Shown here: positions 1 to 5,599 of the stretch, one piece after another
How positions within the stretch are numbered: the first letter of the stretch is position 1
Layout of the letters: each line of letters starts with the position of its first letter
Assembly: GCA_027335545.1 (NCBI GenBank)
Contig: DAHWHV010000351.1
Coordinates: 1-7,462, forward strand
DNA length: 7,462 bases
Source of the DNA: Clostridia bacterium
Lineage (GTDB): Bacteria; Bacillota_E; RBS10-35; JAJYVN01
Direction: 5' to 3'
The notes under the pieces: generated by a model
Databases searched by the model: none
What the model saw: only the letters and a program-made list of their open reading frames with translations
Told to the model about the DNA's origin: nothing
Translations under genes and position numbers: made by a program

Positions 1-186
1 GGGGATGCCTGGGGCGAGGTGGCGGCCGGCGGTGCGGACCACGGCCCCCAATATCCGTAGCGCACGCCCGCGCCCCAACGATCCCACTCCCCAGCAACGC
101 GTGAAACGGGCGTCCGGCACGCCCGCGCTACAGCCTACCCCGGCAACCGGAACCAGTCCACCGGGGGACCGTCACCGCCGGCGGGC
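1..186. other. Spacer downstream of GNAT 1, no gene seen
   Basis: This left-edge stretch lies 3' of the minus-strand acetyltransferase gene. I see no convincing reading frame on either strand; open frames here translate to Arg/Pro-rich sequence without family motifs and look like GC-driven absence of stops. It contains the 57-131 repeat-bounded element and a short hairpin within it. A gene ending just left of the window cannot be excluded. Confidence 0.6.
57..131. repeat. 75-bp intergenic element with short inverted ends
   Basis: The stretch begins with GTAGCGC (57-63) and ends with its reverse complement GCGCTAC (125-131). The 12-base word GCACGCCCGCGC occurs twice inside it (62-73 and 117-128). 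Its right part folds into a perfect 7-bp hairpin with a 5-base loop: CGGGCGT at 107-113 with ACGCCCG at 119-125. The right end, as a 16-base word (116-131), recurs exactly at 3280-3295 in another spacer. These features resemble a small intergenic palindromic repeat placed 56 bases downstream of a stop codon, where it could act as an mRNA 3' end. In DNA this GC-rich, matches of this size can also arise by chance, so the call is tentative. Confidence 0.35.
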
Positions 187-732
187 TCACCGACGCAGGG
201 GTGGCGCCAGTCCCGACAGCGACCTCCAGCCGTAGGCCGCCATGTCCACCGTCGCACCACCGATGGAACGCCGCCGGCTACGATCCAGGCGGGTGCCGCC
301 CAGGGCCGCGTAGAACGCGCAGGCGGGGCTGCGGGCGGCAGCCCACACGAGCAGCGAGCGCAGCCCGGCGTGACCGAGTCGCCCGGCAACGCCGCCGATG
401 AGGAGCCGGCCCAGCCCGTGGCGCTGGTACGCCTGCAGGACGTAGATGTCGTCGAGTTCTCCCTCGTAGGCAGCGTCGCCACTCCACTCCCGGCAGCCCG
501 TGGCAAACCCCACGACCCCGCCTTCCGTCTCGGCCACCAAGGCGCAGCGGAGGATCTCCCTGCCCTCAGGGTCGTCGAGCACGTGCCGCCAGTACCCCTC
601 CCAAGCCGCCTCCGCCATGCCGGCCAGGTAGGAGTCCGGCACGATACCGCGGTACGCGGTCCGCCAGGTCGCGACGTACACGCGGGCGATGGCTGGGGCG
701 TCATCCGGACAGGCGGAGCGGATGGCGACCAT
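187..732 (-). CDS. GNAT family N-acetyltransferase (GNAT 1)
   Basis: Predicted 181-residue cytoplasmic acetyltransferase that would transfer an acetyl group from acetyl-CoA to an unknown amine. It is a single GNAT domain. The N-terminus, VAIRSACPDDAPAIARVYV followed by a WRTAYRGIVPDSYL stretch near residues 23-36, is typical of RimI-like GNAT proteins. The beta-4 strand ELDDIYVLQ (92-100) leads into the acetyl-CoA pyrophosphate-binding loop Q-R-H-G-L-G (103-108), which matches Q/R-x-x-G-x-G/A. An AFYAALGG segment (139-146) corresponds to the usual C-terminal F/Y-Y-x-x-x-G-F region. The length is normal for the family. The ATG start at 730-732 directly precedes the first beta strand and has a G6 run (742-747) nine bases upstream as a plausible ribosome binding site. 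It lies 635 bases beyond the kinase gene on the same strand. The substrate cannot be inferred: neither neighbour nor motif points to antibiotics or ribosomal proteins. GNAT identity is firm. Confidence 0.93.
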   Translation of the reverse strand: MVAIRSACPDDAPAIARVYVATWRTAYRGIVPDSYLAGMAEAAWEGYWRHVLDDPEGREILRCALVAETEGGVVGFATGCREWSGDAAYEGELDDIYVLQAYQRHGLGRLLIGGVAGRLGHAGLRSLLVWAAARSPACAFYAALGGTRLDRSRRRSIGGATVDMAAYGWRSLSGLAPPLRR

Positions 733-1045
733 ACCGGGGCACCCCCCAGGGCCGAGGCGGCCGCGCGGCGGCGGCCCCATCGTATGGCCCCGGCGCTGGC
801 GGCCGTTCCGGGAGCCCCCGGCGTTGGCGGACGGGGTGGCGGGGCAGGGAAGCCGGGCGGCGTGGGCGGCTGGCACCGTCGGGGCGGGGCCCGTTCTCCA
901 TGGATGGCTGGGGCCAGGACCGCCTCCGGGCACGCACAGCGCGCAGGCCGAACGGTGGGCGGGGGGCTTGCATGGGCCAGGGCACGCCGCCGCTTGGGAC
1001 CGCGGCCGCCTTCCGGGGGGCGCCACCGCGGCTTCGACCGGGGGA

Positions 1046-1070
1046 ACGGGCGACGGGACGCGTCGCCCGT
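1046..1070. repeat. Perfect 10-bp inverted repeat (hairpin)
   Basis: ACGGGCGACG (1046-1055) is followed by the five-base loop GGACG and then the exact reverse complement CGTCGCCCGT (1061-1070). It sits about 300 bases past the kinase stop and about 310 bases before the GNAT 1 start, well away from both coding regions. No T-run follows on either strand, so it is not a textbook intrinsic terminator. It could be an operator, an RNA structure or a chance palindrome. Confidence 0.4.
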
Positions 1071-1340
1071 GGGTGCCTCGATGCCATGGCAAGGCCCCGC
1101 ACCGCAAGGCAGACACCCGAGACCAGGCCGCCGCGTTGCCGGTGAACAGCCGGAGCCAGCCGCCGCAACGGGTAGCGACCAACACCGCGCCGCCCGAGCC
1201 CCACCGCGCGGGGGGCCGCCAGCGTGGCGCGCGCCGTACCCCGGAACGGCGGTCGCGGAGCTGTGGGCCCCGGCCGGCACACCAGCACGACGTTCCGCCG
1301 GGGCGGGCCAAGCGCGCGCCAAGGGATTAGCCCGTTACCA

Positions 1341-1358
1341 CGCCCCCTCTCCGGGGCG
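1341..1358 (-). terminator. GC hairpin just downstream of the kinase stop
   Basis: CGCCCC (1341-1346) pairs with GGGGCG (1353-1358) across a 6-base loop. On the minus strand the structure begins 9 bases after the kinase stop codon. It lacks a following U-tract, so at best it is a weak or factor-assisted terminator or a 3'-end stabiliser. Six-base GC stems are common by chance in this DNA. Confidence 0.25.
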
Positions 1359-1367
1359 GGCGACGTC

Positions 1368-2351
1368 CTATCCCCCTGCCCGCTCCCGCAACAAACGGTC
1401 CACCTCATCCCGGGTGGGCATGGCGCCCATGGCCCCCGGGCGCAGGGTCGAGAGTGCCGCCGCCGCATTGCAGCGCATGAGCGCCTCCGCCACCTCGGCC
1501 TCGGTCAGCGCGGCGGGGCCCGCGTTGGCGGCCGCTGCGGCATCCCGGCGTCTCGCCCACCAGGCGAGCAGGGTGCCCGTGAAGCAGTCCCCGGCCCCGA
1601 TGGCGTCCACCGCACGCACGGAGAAGCCCGGATGGGCGGCGACGCCCCCCGGGCCCACCCACAGCGCGCCCCGCTCCCCCAACGTCAGCGCCACGGCGGC
1701 GGCCGAGCCGCAAAGCGAGCGGGCGCGCGCCTCCACCGTGCCGGCCGCGCCGCACAGCAACTCCAGTTCCGCCTCATTGCATCGGATCACGTCGGCAAGG
1801 GCGATGGCCTCGCGGAAGGCGGCCACGGCTTCCTGCGGCGAGGCCCACAGCGCCGGCCGCCAGTTTACGTCGAAGACGGTGAGGGCCCCCGCGGTGCGGG
1901 CGGCGCGCAGGGCGTGCAGGGTCGCCGCCCGCGCTGGCTGCGCCGAGAGGGACACGCCGCCACAGCCCAGGGCCGCGCGTCCCGAAAACAGCGCCGGCGG
2001 CAGGTCCTCGGGGCCCAGGCCCGCGTCCGCGCCGCGAAAGAACGCAAAGCCGTGCGCCCCCTGGCTGGCGGGGATGACGAAGGCCAGGGTGGTGTGCGCC
2101 TGGGGATCGGTGCGGAGTGGCCCACAATCCACCCCGGCCGACTCCAGCGCAGTGCGCAGGCGGCGGCCGAAGGCGTCGTCCCCAACCCGCCCGGCGAAGG
2201 CCACCGAGGCCCCGGCTCGGGCCACTGCCACCGCGACGTTGGCCGACGCTCCGCCTGGCGCGGGCCGGAAGGCCGCGGCATCCACCAGGGAGCCCCCACC
2301 CTCCCCCAAGAAGTCGATGAGCACTTCGCCGACGCAGAGCACGCCCGCCAA
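1368..2351 (-). CDS. PfkB family carbohydrate kinase, fructokinase-like
   Basis: Predicted 327-residue cytoplasmic ATP-dependent sugar kinase of the ribokinase/PfkB fold. VLCVGEVLIDF (4-14) is the family N-terminus. PGGASANVAVAVARAG (32-47), followed by RVGDDAFG (55-62), is the first PfkB signature and substrate-binding region. FDVNWRPALW (160-169) and CNEAELELL (191-199) match the fructokinase-type DPNxRPxLW and NExEL blocks. TLGERGAL (223-230) and DAIGAGDCFTGTLL (249-262) form the nucleotide-binding and catalytic region, with D255 of GAGD as the expected base. The C-terminal AALSTLRPGAMGAMPT stretch (298-313) is typical of fructokinases. All key residues are present; the usual DTTGAGD reads DAIGAGD. 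Fructose or a related ketose is the likely substrate, but adenosine or ribose kinase activity is not excluded. The start is non-ATG: TTG at 2349-2351 has a G6 run (2359-2364) at 7-base spacing, while GTG at 2337-2339 is the alternative (323 residues). An in-frame ATG at 2591 would add 80 residues of non-family sequence and is rejected. Confidence 0.93.
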   Translation of the reverse strand: MAGVLCVGEVLIDFLGEGGGSLVDAAAFRPAPGGASANVAVAVARAGASVAFAGRVGDDAFGRRLRTALESAGVDCGPLRTDPQAHTTLAFVIPASQGAHGFAFFRGADAGLGPEDLPPALFSGRAALGCGGVSLSAQPARAATLHALRAARTAGALTVFDVNWRPALWASPQEAVAAFREAIALADVIRCNEAELELLCGAAGTVEARARSLCGSAAAVALTLGERGALWVGPGGVAAHPGFSVRAVDAIGAGDCFTGTLLAWWARRRDAAAAANAGPAALTEAEVAEALMRCNAAAALSTLRPGAMGAMPTRDEVDRLLRERAGG

Positions 2352-2641
2352 AACCGTACCCCCCAAGAGCGGGGCCGCCGCGCCACCGCCCCGCGGCGCC
2401 CCGCGTCCAACGGAAACGATGGGTTCGCGCCATACCCTGCGGAGTCCTTGGCTGAACGCGGACGGAAAAGAGCGGGCCCAGGCCCCCGAACTCGACCTCG
2501 CTGGGGGGACGGAGGACGCGTGGCATGTACGCGCACCCCGCGCCGGGGCGCCTGCCCACAGCCGCCATCGCGATCCGGACCACACGGCCATGGCCGCAAC
2601 CCCGGGAAGGCGTCAGCGCCGGACACCACGCGCCCTGCTCC
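2352..2641. other. 290-bp spacer upstream of the sugar kinase
   Basis: This is the leader region of the kinase on the minus strand, between the GNAT 2 stop and the kinase TTG start. Its translation in the kinase frame (up to an ATG at 2591) has no PfkB similarity and is rich in Arg, Gly, Ala and Ser. The kinase promoter should lie here. I can point only to a poor candidate (TTCAGC and TATGGC, 16 bases apart, reading leftward around 2430-2460) and do not claim it. No RNA gene or strong structure was recognised. Confidence 0.5.
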
Positions 2642-3151
2642 CTACCTGCCGAGCCCCCGCTCCCAGACGCGCACGCGCACCGACCAGTCCTTCCAGCGCA
2701 GCACGCCCTCGCCCGCGTCCACGAAGCCCTCAGAGGCGTAGAGCTGCACCGCCGCCGGATGGCCGGGCTCGACGCCGAGGCGGAGAAAGCGCAGCCCGCG
2801 CGCCGCGGCCAGGCGGATGCAGGCGCGCACCAGGGCCCGGCCGACCCCCATGCCCCGGAAGGGCGAGTGCACGAACAGGTCGTCGAGTTCGGCGCTGATG
2901 GCCCCGTCTGCGAGGCGGGGGTTGCCCTCGCTCCGCCAGTGCAGTTGGCAGCGGGCAAAGGCCATGTCGCGAAAGCGGGCGGTCAGAAAAACACTGTCGC
3001 CGCGGGCAGCCTTGTCGTAGGCCCAGCGCAGGTAGCGCCCCTTCGCCTCACTCCCGCCGCCGTGGCTGTACCAAGTGAGCGCGGCCAAGTCGTCCGCGGT
3101 GCAGTCGCGGATGACCACCTCAGCCCGGACGGGTAGATGGGCGTGCTCCAT
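2642..3151 (-). CDS. GNAT family N-acetyltransferase (GNAT 2)
   Basis: Predicted 169-residue cytoplasmic acetyl-CoA-dependent N-acetyltransferase. It opens with VVIRDCTADDLAAL (12-25), the usual first strand and helix of GNAT proteins. AELDDLFVHSPF (87-98) forms strand beta-4, followed by the acetyl-CoA-binding loop R-G-M-G-V-G (99-104) and helix RALVRACIRLAAARGL. LRLGVEPGHPAAVQLYASEGF (123-143) is the classic C-terminal N/H-x-x-A-x-x-L-Y-x-x-x-G-F region. A W/R-rich tail (153-169) closes the protein. The ATG at 3149-3151 is well supported: a strong purine-rich site, AAGGGGAAGG, lies on the minus strand (within 3158-3170) 6 bases upstream. The protein is not a close copy of GNAT 1, since the two share little beyond fold motifs, so a recent duplication is unlikely. 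It lies 291 bases beyond the phosphodiesterase-like gene. The substrate is unknown. Confidence 0.93.
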   Translation of the reverse strand: MEHAHLPVRAEVVIRDCTADDLAALTWYSHGGGSEAKGRYLRWAYDKAARGDSVFLTARFRDMAFARCQLHWRSEGNPRLADGAISAELDDLFVHSPFRGMGVGRALVRACIRLAAARGLRFLRLGVEPGHPAAVQLYASEGFVDAGEGVLRWKDWSVRVRVWERGLGR

Positions 3152-3157
3152 CCCGAG

Positions 3158-3170
3158 CCTTCCCCTTTCC
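3158..3170 (-). promoter_or_regulatory. Ribosome binding site of GNAT 2
   Basis: On the minus strand this reads GGAAAGGGGAAGG and ends 6 bases before the ATG at 3149-3151. It fixes the start of GNAT 2 at this ATG rather than at in-frame positions further upstream, where the translation shows no family similarity. It is one of the two best Shine-Dalgarno matches in the window. Confidence 0.7.
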
Positions 3171-3279
3171 AGCAACCCTGCGCCACGGGGCCGGCCGAGT
3201 GGGACGGGCGGCCCGGGCCCCCCGCCGGGCTGGCGGCGCGCGCCTGGACGAGGTCCCGCGGACCGTGCGCAAGGGCCTG

Positions 3280-3295
3280 GGCACGCCCGCGCTAC
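3280..3295. repeat. Second copy of 16-bp intergenic repeat
   Basis: GGCACGCCCGCGCTAC here is an exact match, in the same orientation, to 116-131. Read on the gene strand it is GTAGCGCGGGCGTGCC. It lies 147 bases after the phosphodiesterase stop and about 130 bases before the GNAT 2 start. The flanking bases differ from the first copy, and the GTAGCGC partner end of the first element is not found within 75 bases, so this would be a partial copy if the element is real. Confidence 0.35.
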
Positions 3296-3315
3296 CGGGT
3301 GCCGCGCGGCCAAGG

Positions 3316-3348
3316 GGCGAGCCCGTGGCGCCACTGGCGCGGCTCGCC
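3316..3348 (-). terminator. Compound GC hairpin 3' of the phosphodiesterase gene
   Basis: Two nested perfect stems: GGCGAGCC (3316-3323) pairs with GGCTCGCC (3341-3348), and inside it GCGCC (3328-3332) pairs with GGCGC (3336-3340) around a 3-base loop. A 4-base bulge (3324-3327) lies on one side. That makes thirteen base pairs in 33 bases, starting 94 bases after the stop codon of the upstream gene. There is no T-run on either strand, so it may be a non-canonical terminator, an mRNA 3'-end protector or a regulatory structure of the GNAT 2 leader. Confidence 0.35.
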
Positions 3349-3442
3349 ACGGTCATGCGCACCAGCCCCGTGGCGACCAAGCCGCGCCGTGGTCCCCTGG
3401 GCGCTTGGGGTTCGTGCCGGCCGCGCCCGCGACTGCGGCGCC

Positions 3443-4885
3443 TTAGCGGGTGTCGCCACCCCAGCCGCGCGGGTCGATCGCCTGGCCGGCGATCCCCTGA
3501 GGGACCGGGAGGCCCAAGTGCGTCAAGATGGTCGGCGCGACATCGACCAGGCGCAGTCCGCGGAGGCGACGATGGGGGCCGTCGGCCCGGCGCAGCGTCC
3601 GCCCCGTGGCGGCGGTGAACACCCCATAACGGGCGTGGTTGGCCCCGTCGGGTCCCGTGTCGTTCTCGCGGGTGAAGACCGCGCCCGCGACGGCGGGGAA
3701 ACCGGCCAGCGCCCGCCAGGAGAGGTCGCCCGGATACAGGATCAGATCGGGCGCAAAGCCGTTGACCTGCAGGTACGCGCGCTCCGGGAAGAAGACGCGG
3801 CTCCGGGCCGCCGCCTGCCCCCAGGGTAGCACGAGGGCCTCCAGCGCCGTGGCGATCTCCTGCCGCAGCGAGGCGTAGCGCTCCGGCGACACCGCCCCTT
3901 GCGGCTCCCGCCCTGCCACGTTGAGGAAGATGCGGCCGTAGTAGCCGCCATCGCCCCATGCCACGGTCCGCGGCCAATCGACCTGTTCGGGGACCAGCCG
4001 TCCGGGGCGCCGGGGAGCGCCGTCCCGCAGGGTCAGGTAGCCCTCCCGCAGCAGCCATTCGTTGAGGTGGAAGCCCCCATCCATGCGCCGCGCGCCGTGG
4101 TCGGAGACGCAGAGCACCAGCGTCTCGTCGTCCGCGAACGCCAGCAACTCGCCGAGCAACCCGTCGACGTACCGGTAGTACGCGCGGATGGCATCGCGGT
4201 AGGGGCTGTCCGGCACGTGCAGGACGTGGGCCGGGTCCATGAACTGCCAGAAGGCGTGGTGCATACGGTCGGTGCCGATCTCGACCATGGCGAACAGGTC
4301 CCAGTCCCTGCTGCTCAGCAGGTGGCTCGCCAGTTTCCACCGTTTGGCCGTCATGTCGTAGACCTCGTTCAGCACGCGCCCGCGGTCCTCGGAGCGCGCG
4401 TCCTCCACGTCGAAGCGGTACTCGCCCACGAGCTGGCGCGTCTCGTCGACCAGCTCGGCAGGGTGGGCGAAGGGGCTGTCCGCCCCCGGCGTCATGAAGC
4501 AGCCGACGAACTCGCCACGCACCGGCCGGGGCGGATAGCCAGGCGGCACACCGATCACCGTGGAGTGGAGCCCGACCGCGGAGGCCACATCCCAGACGGC
4601 GGGAGCCCGCTCCGCGGGGATGCTGTCGGAAAACGCGAGTTGGAGCCCGCCATAGCCCCAGTCCACGCGGTTGCGGAACCCGTAGACGCCCAACTGACCC
4701 GGATCGCGCCCGGTGAAGGCACACATCCAGGCCGGGCAGGTGATCGGCGGACAGACGCTCTCCAACTCGCCCCATGCGCCCCCCGCGATGCGGAGCAGAT
4801 AGGGCATCTCCGCGCGGTAATGGTCGAAGGCCAGGGAGGGCTCCAGACAATCCAATCCCACGACGAGCACGCGCGGCCTGCTCAA
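3443..4885 (-). CDS. Alkaline-phosphatase-superfamily phosphodiesterase-like protein
   Basis: Predicted 480-residue cytoplasmic metal-dependent hydrolase of the type I phosphodiesterase/nucleotide pyrophosphatase branch of the alkaline phosphatase superfamily. No signal peptide or membrane segment is visible. VLVVGLDCLEP (6-16) carries the first metal-binding Asp (D12). PPITCPAWMCAFTGRDPG (46-63) places the nucleophile at T49 and continues into the family LGVYGFRNR block. EIGTDRMHHAFW (202-213) supplies D206 and H210, SDHGARRMDGG (261-271) supplies D262 and H263, and GANHARYGVF (414-423) supplies H417. A complete two-metal site is therefore present. VAPTILTHLGLPVP (449-462) is the usual C-terminal helix. 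The substrate is unknown; proteins of this type are annotated as phosphodiesterases, pyrophosphatases or phosphomutase-like, and sulfate esters are unlikely with a Thr nucleophile. The start is uncertain. TTG at 4883-4885 gives the natural N-terminus M-S-R-P-R-V-L-V-V-G. GTG at 4868-4870 is shorter. The best ribosome binding site points to a CTG at 4910-4912. Confidence 0.92.
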   Translation of the reverse strand: MSRPRVLVVGLDCLEPSLAFDHYRAEMPYLLRIAGGAWGELESVCPPITCPAWMCAFTGRDPGQLGVYGFRNRVDWGYGGLQLAFSDSIPAERAPAVWDVASAVGLHSTVIGVPPGYPPRPVRGEFVGCFMTPGADSPFAHPAELVDETRQLVGEYRFDVEDARSEDRGRVLNEVYDMTAKRWKLASHLLSSRDWDLFAMVEIGTDRMHHAFWQFMDPAHVLHVPDSPYRDAIRAYYRYVDGLLGELLAFADDETLVLCVSDHGARRMDGGFHLNEWLLREGYLTLRDGAPRRPGRLVPEQVDWPRTVAWGDGGYYGRIFLNVAGREPQGAVSPERYASLRQEIATALEALVLPWGQAAARSRVFFPERAYLQVNGFAPDLILYPGDLSWRALAGFPAVAGAVFTRENDTGPDGANHARYGVFTAATGRTLRRADGPHRRLRGLRLVDVAPTILTHLGLPVPQGIAGQAIDPRGWGGDTR

Positions 4886-4918
4886 AGCGGCACGCCTGGT
4901 CCGTCCCGCCAGGCTCTC

Positions 4919-4926
4919 TCTCCTTT
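4919..4926 (-). promoter_or_regulatory. Strong Shine-Dalgarno-like site, phosphodiesterase gene
   Basis: The minus strand reads AAAGGAGA here, the closest match to a consensus ribosome binding site in the whole window. It lies 6 bases before an in-frame CTG (4910-4912), but 33 bases before the TTG and 48 bases before the GTG that would give family-typical N-termini. Either CTG is used, adding nine residues (starting with LAGRTRRAA in the frame), or this purine tract is not the true binding site. Confidence 0.5.
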
Positions 4927-4931
4927 CGCCG

Positions 4932-4970
4932 CTCCGCCCCCGTCCGGGGCGGAGGCCGGTTGCCGGACGG
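4932..4970 (-). promoter_or_regulatory. Leader with two mutually exclusive GC hairpins
   Basis: CTCCGCCCC (4932-4940) pairs perfectly with GGGGCGGAG (4946-4954) across a 5-base loop, ending 5 bases before the ribosome binding site on the minus strand. An alternative stem pairs CCGTCCGG (4940-4947) with CCGGACGG (4963-4970) and shares bases with the first, so both cannot form at once. The arrangement would allow an RNA switch just upstream of the phosphodiesterase start, but no known riboswitch consensus is recognised and GC-rich DNA makes chance pairing likely. Confidence 0.25.
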
Positions 4971-5599
4971 AGGGGAAGGGCGCACGGCCCAGGCGGCGTG
5001 CCGGGCACGGGCCGACGCCAAAGCGCGCCCCGCACGCTGCCGACCGGCGGAGCGGATCGCAACGGTCCACCCGAACCTGCGAGGGCGGCATCACACCCGG
5101 CACCACAGGCCCGCTCCCGGGGCTTCGCGCTCCTACGCCGACATACTGCGGCGGCGCGTCCGCCGGAAGCAGAGGCGCGGAAGCCGGGGAAGCTGGCCGG
5201 CAGCGAGGGGCGCCGAACCGGACCGCTACGGGGGCCCCACGGAGCGGCGCGTCCAGCCGAACGCGCAGCACGCCTGCCCGCCGACGACGCGCGCCCCCGC
5301 CAAGCCGTCGACCCGGAGCGCACGAGCCACTGGCGGCGCCGCCGACGGGAGAAACGCGAGCCAGCCACTGCGCGAAAATGCGGTCTTGCCCCGCGCGCCA
5401 TGCATCGCCACGGTGTCCCGCTCCGGTCGTACGTCGGCGGAGATTCGCTTCCCCACGGCCATGGCCCTGCCCCTTCCCCGCACGCAGCCGGACCCGTCCG
5501 CGCCGCGCGACCCGTGGCAGAGGAGGCGCCCCGCAAGGTCAGCCGCCGGGCCGGAACCAGAAACGTGGCCTCGCGAACGACGACGTGGCGGCAGGCCGC

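Larger units (their letters stand above)
733..1367. other. 635-bp spacer between sugar kinase and GNAT 1
   Basis: No gene can be supported here. Frames on both strands stay open for hundreds of bases, but their translations are Arg/Pro/Gly-rich without motifs, and they run out of frame into the flanking real genes. No tRNA-like cloverleaf or T-loop was seen. The stretch holds a GC hairpin just after the kinase stop (1341-1358) and a perfect 10-bp hairpin in its middle (1046-1070). No convincing -35/-10 pair is visible for GNAT 1, whose promoter would be expected here. Confidence 0.6.
3152..3442. other. 291-bp spacer between phosphodiesterase and GNAT 2
   Basis: No reading frame here resembles a protein. 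On the minus strand this is the 3' flank of the phosphodiesterase-like gene and the leader of GNAT 2. It contains the compound hairpin at 3316-3348, the 16-base repeat copy at 3280-3295 and the GNAT 2 ribosome binding site. A promoter for GNAT 2 would be expected between the hairpin and 3170, but no AT-rich -10-like element is evident. Confidence 0.55.
4886..5599. other. 714-bp spacer between the two AP-superfamily genes
   Basis: This is the longest gap in the window. Frames on both strands lack recognisable domains. It begins just past the sulfatase stop (where GGCGGC at 5587-5592 and GCCGCC at 5595-5600 form a short GC hairpin overlapping the stop codon) and ends with the structured leader of the phosphodiesterase gene (4919-4970). 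A minus-strand frame at 5226-5462 (78 residues, ATG with a GGGGAAGGGG site at 7-base spacing) is the only small candidate gene. Its residues match no family I know and its second-position GC is high for coding. No tRNA or other RNA gene was recognised, and the base composition around 5340-5460 is slightly less extreme than elsewhere. Confidence 0.55.

Noticed and set aside
733..1311. N-terminal extension of GNAT 1 (in-frame open to 1311, giving 374 residues)
   Set aside because: The added 193 residues have no family similarity and are Arg/Gly/Pro-rich. The GNAT domain starts exactly at the ATG at 730-732, which has its own purine-rich site.
370..2898. An 842-residue open frame on the plus strand
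   Set aside because: It is antisense to GNAT 1, the sugar kinase and part of GNAT 2. The product is Arg/Ala/Pro-rich without recognisable motifs, whereas the opposite strand encodes complete enzyme signatures.
187..3151. The two GNAT genes flanking the sugar kinase as a duplicated pair
   Set aside because: The proteins share only fold-level motifs (R/Q-x-x-G-x-G and the C-terminal Tyr region). Lengths and N-termini differ, so they are not a recent duplication or toxin-antitoxin-like pair.
5118..5175. Promoter-like pair on the minus strand (TTCCGG and TATGTC, 17 bases apart)
   Set aside because: Spacing is right, but only about half of the consensus bases or fewer match in each box. In a region this GC-rich the match is not convincing.
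5326..5345. GGCGGCGCCGCC 12-bp palindrome
   Set aside because: Short GC palindromes of this size are expected several times by chance in a window of this composition, and nothing in its context adds support.
4886..5536. N-terminal extension of the phosphodiesterase (in-frame open to 5536)
   Set aside because: The extra 217 residues have no motifs and no signal peptide, and the first beta strand of the fold begins within six residues of the TTG start.
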